From CAG-826 sp964546565 (GTDB taxonomy: Bacteria > Bacillota_I > Bacilli_A > RFN20 > CAG-826): a DNA stretch of 19,958 bases. Shown one piece after another: positions 14,766-19,958 of this stretch. The notes under the pieces are model-generated. The model worked only from the letters and a program-made list of their open reading frames with translations. It was not told where the DNA came from and made no database searches. The position numbers and the translations under genes are program-made. The stretch is from positions 1 through 19,958 of the forward strand of contig CAZJKC010000028.1 in the NCBI GenBank assembly GCA_964546565.1, written 5' to 3'. Within the stretch, counting starts at the first letter, position 1, and each line of letters begins with the position of its first letter.

Positions 14766-16613
14766 TTACACCCCTACTTTATCTCTTTCTGGTTGATGAT
14801 AAGTTGTAATAACTTTAGCCAATAAATCTTTTACTGTTTGAACATTTTCAATTTCAAATACTTGTGAAATAAACTCTATTTCTTTAGTGATGTCAACGAC
14901 ATCAACAGGTTGTTCAATAAATATTTTTTTGTTATCTGTTCTTATTTGTGTAGAAAGATCAATTAGCAATTCTTCATATATTTTTTCACCAGGACGTAAT
15001 CCGGAAATGATAATAGGAATATCAACATATGGTACATATCCGGCTTGTTGAATCATCTTTTCGGCAAGGGTTATTATTTTTACAGGTTTTCCCATATCAA
15101 GAATGAATATTTCACCGCCGGTTGCGTATACTGCCGATTGAAGAATTAGACTAACAGCTTCGGGAATAGTCATAAAGAAACGTCTCATTTCCCGATCGGT
15201 TACAGTAACTGGTCCACCTTCTTCAATTTGCTTTTTGAAAAGAGGAATGACTGAGCCATTACTTCCTAAGACATTACCAAATCTAACAGCTGAATACTTT
15301 GTTTCTTTAGATATGCTTGAAAAGTATTGAATAATTAATTCAGCAAATCTTTTTGTGGCTCCCATAACATTTGTTGGTCTTACAGCTTTGTCGGTAGAAA
15401 CTAAGACCATTTTATGAATTTTATATAAATCACATAATTTAGCAATGTTATATGTTCCAATAACGTTTGAACGAATGGCTTCTGTTGGAGAATCTTCCAT
15501 TAAAGGAACATGCTTATATGCGGCAGCATGGAATACGAGTTCAGGATGATAAGTGTGGAAGATATTATTCATTCTTTCATAATTATATGTAGCTCCTACT
15601 AAAGTGATTAGTTTAATATCATCATTATGTTTTCGTATTTTCCTTACTAAATATTGTTGAATATCATATAGAGCATTTTCATAAATATCTAATAAGATTA
15701 ATGCCTTTGGTTTTTGTTTATATATTTGGCGTACTAATTCCGAGCCAATTGATCCACCGGCTCCTGTTACTAGTACCACTTTACCATGTACAAAATCATG
15801 TAGACCATCATTATTTAATTCAATAGGTTCACGTGACAATAATTCAGCTATGTTTATATCAATAATATGATTTTTCTTAACTTGGCTTCCGGTGTCTGAT
15901 ATTAATGAAAGCATTTTAACGGTTACTTTACTTTCAGATAATAAATCAAAAATGTATTGGACAAGTTCTGAAGATAATTTTGATGTCGAAATAATAATTT
16001 CTTTAGCGTCATATTTATCGATAATGTCTTTGATATTTTTGATGGGGCCATCCACTGGTACTCCCGAAAAGAAAGTGCCTATTTTCTTTTCATCGTCATC
16101 AACAAAAGCGACAACTTTGTTTTTTAAGGCTTCGTTACTTTTACATTCATCATAAACAATTTTACCGCCAGCACCAGCTCCAATAATAATGGTATTAAGT
16201 GATTTAGTAACTTTATTTTTGATGAATAAAGTTCTTATTCTTGTAAAGCATCTTATTAAAGTAAGTAAAAATGGCTCAGCAATGGAAATTAATAAAAAAT
16301 TTGTTACATTTGTTAGTGATAAATCCAAAATTACAAAGGAAATTATGTAACAAAACACGCTTGTGATAAATGAAAGAGAAACCAACTTAATTGCATCTTC
16401 TATTCCAAATAATGCGGTCATTTGGCGATATTCTTTAAAAAGTCCAAAGGTAATTATTTTAAATAAAGCAATACCACCAATAATTAGCCATGTATCAAAA
16501 CTTCTTAATGATACAAGTTCAAGTAGCCCGAAAGCATTTAAACTGATGATGATTATTAAATCTAGTAGTATGAAACGTAAACCAGTTATTATTCTTTTAG
16601 TTTTATGGTTCAT
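14766..16613 (-). CDS. Membrane-bound UDP-GlcNAc 4,6-dehydratase, CapD/PglF/WbpM type
   Basis: Long form of the nucleoside-diphosphate-sugar dehydratase family, 615 residues. Four N-terminal membrane helices (about 10-125) anchor it. A first Rossmann domain (IIIGAGAGG, 142-150) is followed by the catalytic SDR domain with VTGAGGSIGSE (282-292), VFHAAAYKHVPLM, STDKAVRP (406-413) and M417-x3-K421, where Met replaces the usual SDR Tyr as in the rest of the family. It makes a 4-keto-6-deoxy derivative of UDP-GlcNAc without inverting C5, so it starts D-FucNAc, bacillosamine-type or quinovosamine sugars. The follow-up aminotransferase or reductase is not in the window. The nearest Shine-Dalgarno (AAAGGA) is 13 nt before the ATG, which is long. 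It is the first gene of a two-gene unit with the initiating transferase. Confidence 0.92.
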   Translation of the reverse strand: MNHKTKRIITGLRFILLDLIIIISLNAFGLLELVSLRSFDTWLIIGGIALFKIITFGLFKEYRQMTALFGIEDAIKLVSLSFITSVFCYIISFVILDLSLTNVTNFLLISIAEPFLLTLIRCFTRIRTLFIKNKVTKSLNTIIIGAGAGGKIVYDECKSNEALKNKVVAFVDDDEKKIGTFFSGVPVDGPIKNIKDIIDKYDAKEIIISTSKLSSELVQYIFDLLSESKVTVKMLSLISDTGSQVKKNHIIDINIAELLSREPIELNNDGLHDFVHGKVVLVTGAGGSIGSELVRQIYKQKPKALILLDIYENALYDIQQYLVRKIRKHNDDIKLITLVGATYNYERMNNIFHTYHPELVFHAAAYKHVPLMEDSPTEAIRSNVIGTYNIAKLCDLYKIHKMVLVSTDKAVRPTNVMGATKRFAELIIQYFSSISKETKYSAVRFGNVLGSNGSVIPLFKKQIEEGGPVTVTDREMRRFFMTIPEAVSLILQSAVYATGGEIFILDMGKPVKIITLAEKMIQQAGYVPYVDIPIIISGLRPGEKIYEELLIDLSTQIRTDNKKIFIEQPVDVVDITKEIEFISQVFEIENVQTVKDLLAKVITTYHQPERDKVGV

Positions 16614-16681
16614 AAATTATTAGACATCCTTTCTTTTTATCAATAAATATACAATTTGAAATTTATTTCTATATAGATAGA

Positions 16682-16697
16682 GGAAATTAAGATTTCC
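16682..16697 (-). repeat. Hairpin at the predicted 5' end of the dehydratase transcript
   Basis: GGAAAT and ATTTCC are perfect 6-nt arms around a 4-nt loop (16697-16682 on the minus strand). It begins within one or two bases of the expected transcription start, so it may protect the mRNA 5' end or serve as a repressor site. Single copy; function inferred only from position. Confidence 0.4.
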
Positions 16698-16704
16698 AAA
16701 AAAT

Positions 16705-16713
16705 ATTGTAGCA
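16705..16713 (-). promoter_or_regulatory. Extended -10 promoter of the dehydratase/initiator unit
   Basis: TGCTACAAT on the minus strand (16713-16705) is the extended -10 form TGn + TACAAT (5/6). There is no good -35 at 16-18 nt, which extended -10 promoters can tolerate. It predicts a start near 16698 and a leader of about 85 nt. Confidence 0.5.
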
Positions 16714-16944
16714 CATTTAATAAATAAATAATAAATCAAATATGCTAATTATTCATAAAACATATATGGCTATTATTGGTATTTTTCTTTTTTTATTATT
16801 GTATAAATGATTGATATCTAGATAAGAAACATAAAATAGTAGTGTAGAAATTATTATTAAGTTTTATGCTTTTATATTGCTTCGTGAAATTAAATGGTTT
16901 CTGCTATAAATAAGGCGATAGTTTAATATATTTTAACACCTTGT

Positions 16945-18189
16945 TTACTTTATACAATTTCGACCATCATAAATCACTTTATTTTTTAATAAATTACGGT
17001 CCATATCAACAATTTGCTTCCACTCTGTTAAAATCATGACAATATTACATTTATTAATCGATGATTCAATATCATTGCAGTAATGGATTTGATTATTGAA
17101 TATTTCTTTTAATTGCGGTAACGCAACAGGATCATAGGCATAAATATTGACTCCATTATTGAGTAATTCTTTAATAATATCTAATGAAGGCGCATCCCTT
17201 AAATCATTAGTGTTAGGTTTATATGTTATTCCCAAAATAGCGATATTTAAACCCTTTAAAAAAGGATAGTCTTTTTTAAGCTTGTTTACAAGTATAAAGC
17301 GTTGTTCTTCATTGACGCGTATAGTTGAATCAACAATACGTAAATTATATCCGGCTTTTGATGCAAAATCACACAATGCTTTAGTATCTTTCGAAAAGCA
17401 TGAGCCTCCATAACCAATGCCGGGATTTAAAAATTTATTTCCAATACGAGGATCAAGGCCCATTCCGAGAATAATATCATCGATATTAGTGTTTAAAACT
17501 TCACATAAATTAGCCATTTCATTAATAAAAGATATTTTTGTAGCTAAAAAAGCATTACAAGCATATTTCATTAATTCAGCTGTTTTAATATTGGTAATAA
17601 TTATCGGAAGATTAAAAGGTTGATATATCTTTTTAAGTGATGCAATCGCTTCTTCTTCTTCTGCACCAATAACAATTCGAGGAGCGTTTAAAGTATCCTT
17701 AACGGCGCTTCCTTGAGCAAGGAATTCGGGATTTGAGGCAAAAGATAAGTTTATTTGATAAGAAAGGTGTTCGTATATATACTCTTTTATAGCTTCATTT
17801 GTACCAACGGGCACAGTGGATTTAATAACTATTAAACAATCATTTTTTACATATTTACATATAGAATCAGCAACATCATAAATATATGATAAATTACATG
17901 TGCCATCTTTATTTTCAGGAGTCCCGACGCAAATAAAAATACTAGTACAATTTTTATATGCAATAGATGGTTCATTTGTATATGTTAGTCTTTCTTTATT
18001 ATTTTCCATTAATTCTTTTAAATCTGGTTCATATATAGGACATTCACCATGATTAAGTTTATCAATTTTATGATTATTAATATCTAAACAAACAACGTGG
18101 TTATCAAAATGAGCAAAACAAACAGCGGTTACTAATCCAACATAACCGACACCAACGACGACGATATGACCGTTTTTGTTACTACTCAT
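16945..18189 (-). CDS. ugd: UDP-glucose 6-dehydrogenase
   Basis: NAD-dependent oxidation of UDP-glucose to UDP-glucuronate in the cytoplasm, supplying a uronic acid for the polysaccharide. The protein has 414 residues, typical for the family. It shows GVGYVG (13-18) for NAD binding, VGTPENKDGTCNLSY, STVPVGT, NPEFLAQG (153-160; NPEFLREG in many members), and the catalytic cysteine C264 in GIGYGGSCFSKDT. GITYKPNTNDLRDAPS and the closing DGRN complete the pattern. The GYGGSCFSKD form groups it with Ugd rather than with the UDP-ManNAc dehydrogenase WecC/CapO. The ATG has AAGGT 7 nt upstream. It follows the VanZ-type gene by 72 nt without an obvious terminator, so the two may share a transcript. 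A chance of another UDP-hexose substrate remains. Confidence 0.93.
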   Translation of the reverse strand: MSSNKNGHIVVVGVGYVGLVTAVCFAHFDNHVVCLDINNHKIDKLNHGECPIYEPDLKELMENNKERLTYTNEPSIAYKNCTSIFICVGTPENKDGTCNLSYIYDVADSICKYVKNDCLIVIKSTVPVGTNEAIKEYIYEHLSYQINLSFASNPEFLAQGSAVKDTLNAPRIVIGAEEEEAIASLKKIYQPFNLPIIITNIKTAELMKYACNAFLATKISFINEMANLCEVLNTNIDDIILGMGLDPRIGNKFLNPGIGYGGSCFSKDTKALCDFASKAGYNLRIVDSTIRVNEEQRFILVNKLKKDYPFLKGLNIAILGITYKPNTNDLRDAPSLDIIKELLNNGVNIYAYDPVALPQLKEIFNNQIHYCNDIESSINKCNIVMILTEWKQIVDMDRNLLKNKVIYDGRNCIK

Positions 18190-18261
18190 TGTGTGACCTT
18201 CTTTCCATTTTATTGTTAAGTTTATTGTTTCGATGATAAAGATTAATTTGTAATTAAAAAG

Positions 18262-19767
18262 TTATTTCTTAATCTTTTTTCTTTTTTTCTTATTAATAAT
18301 AAGAATAATAGCAAGTATCAATAAACAACCAAGGCTATAACCTATAAAGTCAATCAAAACATCTTCTATAGTACATGATCGACCTTTAGGAATTAATTGT
18401 AATAATTCAGATATAGTGGCAAGGTATAAGCCATATCCCGTGTTTAGCCATAGCGATATTCGCTTTTTAATATTATCAAAAAAGGATAAAAAAGTTAATA
18501 TCCCAAATATACCTGTTAAAAAGAATAATGAGAAATGACCAATAATTTTACGGGTATAATGAACAAAACTTGTCCAAAATGAATTGTCAGGTGCAACAAA
18601 ATTAACAATTTGTGAACATTGAATTGTTTCATCTTTATCCCATGAGATGGTAATAGTTACTTTACCAAGTTCTTTTCCATATAGATATCCGTTATCATCA
18701 ATAGAACATATTTTTTCATTACTACTACGGATATTGACTTTTGTATTAGTGACTGGTAAGCCATCAATTTTTGAAATAAGTTCATAATTGACTTTGTTCG
18801 CCTTATGATAATAATAATTGTTTGATATTTTCAGTTTTATCTCAATTGCATCTACTTCTTTAACATTGATAGCAATGGTTTTCTTAATATGTTCATTAGA
18901 ATTAGAAATAATGTCTATAGAAGTATTACCTTCTTTTTTACCGATTATTTTATTATTGGATATTGAAACGATGGAAATATCATTTGATTGTAAATAATAT
19001 GATGAATCGGTGACATTTTCGTTGAATAGGGGATTAATTTCTACACTTTGTCCTACATAAAGAAGATCGATATCTTTATGTTCGATAGAAGTAACGGGAA
19101 TAATAGGATTATCATTAACAGTTATTTCTATATAATTGGAAGTAATAGATGGGTATTTATCACTTTGTGCATAAATTGATGCTGTACCTGGTTCTAATCC
19201 CTTGATAATTCCACGAGCGTTAATTGTGGCTACTTTTTCATTAGTTGAGTGCCATGAATATCCTTTATATGTAGCGTTTGTAGGATTAAAAGAAAGACTT
19301 GCTGAGGATGTAATACCAACACTTATTTCAGTGCTAGATAAAGAAATATTGATACTTTCTAATTCTATAGGAGAAATAGTTATAGTATGTGTATCGTGAA
19401 TAGAAGGGTCAACAGAGGATGTAACTTCAATAGTGACAACACCTTCTTTTTTTGCAACGATATTTCCTTGTTCAGAAATAGATACTAAATCATTATGATC
19501 TGCTGACCATTTAACTCGTTTATCAGATGTATTATCGGGAAAAAATGAATATTCAAGTTTTTGTGATTCACCAACATACATATAATCAATTCCTGATAAA
19601 GTAATGGCTTCTGGCAAAACTTCTTTATCACCCTTCTGCCCTTTGTTAAATATCGTGGCGATGATGGTACTTTGAATAGAAGACACGCCACCAGGTAAAA
19701 CTGATTGCACACAAATAAAAAGGGATAAAAAGATAAATGTGATAAGATAAAAACGCTTTAATTTCAT
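18262..19767 (-). CDS. VanZ-like membrane protein with Ig-like (BIG2) domains inserted in its first outer loop
   Basis: A protein of 501 residues. Residues 7-40 form a first membrane helix ending in QSVLPGGVSSIQS, like the start of VanZ proteins. Residues 400-493 carry the rest of a VanZ domain: VHYTRKIIGHFSLFFLTG, then SELLQLIPKGRSCTIEDV and LIDFIGYSLG, plus the last helix and a Lys-rich cytoplasmic tail. Between them, about 52-132, 135-216, 225-303 and a weaker 305-390 are Ig-like repeats with BIG2 hallmarks (LSxxxxxVGxxxxL, WxSxxxxxVSISxxGxIxxxxxGxxxI). These would sit outside the membrane. VanZ proteins are linked to glycopeptide tolerance, but their activity is unclear; BIG2 domains usually serve adhesion or glycan binding. 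The start ATG has AAGGGG 8 nt upstream. Its link with the polysaccharide is by position only. Confidence 0.85.
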   Translation of the reverse strand: MKLKRFYLITFIFLSLFICVQSVLPGGVSSIQSTIIATIFNKGQKGDKEVLPEAITLSGIDYMYVGESQKLEYSFFPDNTSDKRVKWSADHNDLVSISEQGNIVAKKEGVVTIEVTSSVDPSIHDTHTITISPIELESINISLSSTEISVGITSSASLSFNPTNATYKGYSWHSTNEKVATINARGIIKGLEPGTASIYAQSDKYPSITSNYIEITVNDNPIIPVTSIEHKDIDLLYVGQSVEINPLFNENVTDSSYYLQSNDISIVSISNNKIIGKKEGNTSIDIISNSNEHIKKTIAINVKEVDAIEIKLKISNNYYYHKANKVNYELISKIDGLPVTNTKVNIRSSNEKICSIDDNGYLYGKELGKVTITISWDKDETIQCSQIVNFVAPDNSFWTSFVHYTRKIIGHFSLFFLTGIFGILTFLSFFDNIKKRISLWLNTGYGLYLATISELLQLIPKGRSCTIEDVLIDFIGYSLGCLLILAIILIINKKKRKKIKK

Positions 19768-19916
19768 TTATTTATCCCCTTTCTTTATATAGTATTATAT
19801 ATGTTTTTGGCGATTAAATATATGATTTTTCAAAGAAAAAGCCATTTTTATCATATTTAATTTGCTCTTATTTGCATATTTATTATTATTCCTTTTAGAC
19901 GTGTGCTCAAATAAAT

Positions 19917-19945
19917 ATTATATGCAAAATTAAGGCTATAGTAAA
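19917..19945 (-). promoter_or_regulatory. Probable promoter of the VanZ-like/ugd unit
   Basis: On the minus strand TTTACT (19945-19940, 4/6) and a perfect TATAAT (19922-19917) are 17 nt apart. The leader to the ATG at 19767 would be about 140 nt. Another TATAAT nearer the gene lacks a matching -35. The remaining upstream bases to the window end show no coding frame. Confidence 0.5.
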
Positions 19946-19958
19946 CTCTTGTTTTTTT

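Larger units (their letters stand above)
16614..16944 (-). other. 331-nt AT-rich intergenic region upstream of the dehydratase gene
   Basis: It holds the leader of the dehydratase gene with a hairpin (16682-16697) and an extended -10 promoter (16705-16713). Between 16714 and the end of ugd I see no open frame worth calling and no GC-stem terminator after ugd. A 10-nt palindrome, TATCTAGATA (16815-16824), is present but could be chance. Confidence 0.5.

Noticed and set aside
16363..16623. Plus-strand open frame of 86 codons opposite the dehydratase gene
   Set aside because: It is antisense to the membrane helices of a well-supported gene and its composition mirrors that gene; no Shine-Dalgarno or family features.
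16815..16824. TATCTAGATA palindrome between ugd and the dehydratase gene
   Set aside because: Ten AT-rich bases of symmetry are expected by chance in 20 kb of such sequence, and it is not placed at a promoter element.
19485..19712. Minus-strand 75-codon frame inside the VanZ-like gene
   Set aside because: Overlaps the signal and first Ig-like repeat of the true frame; no ribosome binding site.
1..19958. Mollicute-type code (TGA as tryptophan)
   Set aside because: Tryptophan is written TGG throughout the long genes and no in-frame TGA occurs; universal use of TAA stops fits strong AT bias alone.
1..19958. tRNA, rRNA, CRISPR array, complete insertion sequence
   Set aside because: No cloverleaf-like GC-rich stretch, no regularly spaced repeats and no transposase with a DDE pattern were seen on reading both strands.

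Overview
This is an AT-rich (roughly 30% G+C by eye) stretch from a low-GC Bacillota-type bacterium, carrying most of a surface polysaccharide (capsule/exopolysaccharide) locus of the Wzx/Wzy type. Shine-Dalgarno sequences are purine-rich and Gram-positive in style (GGAGG, AGGGG, GAGGT), every complete gene ends in TAA, and tryptophan is encoded by TGG with no in-frame TGA, so the standard bacterial code applies. The gene set resembles in part the Staphylococcus cap5/8 locus (CapD-, CapE-, CapF- and CapG-like enzymes). The G+C, the many domain fusions and the Ig-like/VanZ protein suggest an uncultured Bacilli/Erysipelotrichia-type lineage rather than Staphylococcus. That placement is inference.

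Layout: all 14 complete genes lie on the minus strand, so transcription runs from right to left. Far right (19767-16945): a VanZ-type membrane protein with Ig-like (BIG2) domains in its outer loop, then UDP-glucose 6-dehydrogenase. After a 331-nt gap with an extended -10 promoter: a membrane CapD/PglF-type UDP-GlcNAc 4,6-dehydratase and a short PglC/WcaJ-type initiating phosphosugar transferase, closed by an intrinsic terminator (14061-14088). A new promoter (13905-13934) then drives a second unit: a two-domain glycosyltransferase fusion, a small membrane-anchored protein of unknown function, and a 1365-residue protein joining a Wzy-like polymerase, a GT4 glycosyltransferase and a Wzx-like flippase. 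After a 215-nt gap follow a GT4 glycosyltransferase, a LicD-family phosphotransferase, a GT2 glycosyltransferase, capE, capF and capG (UDP-N-acetyl-L-fucosamine synthesis) and a TagD-like cytidylyltransferase, ending in a second intrinsic terminator (281-317). The far left holds only the last 48 codons of a convergent plus-strand gene.

How the parts fit (inference from families): the CapD-like enzyme may supply the first sugar, which the PglC-like enzyme loads on undecaprenyl phosphate. Five glycosyltransferase domains extend the repeat unit, using UDP-L-FucNAc (CapEFG) and a uronic acid (Ugd). LicD may add a phospho-alcohol from the CDP donor made by the cytidylyltransferase. The Wzx and Wzy parts of the giant protein flip and polymerise the unit. 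No chain-length regulator (Wzz/CpsC), tyrosine kinase/phosphatase or LCP attachment enzyme is visible here; they may lie outside the window.

The most notable features are the Wzy-GT4-Wzx triple fusion, an A8 tract exactly at its GT4/Wzx junction where a single base would split it into two overlapping genes, and the VanZ protein with an Ig-like insertion.
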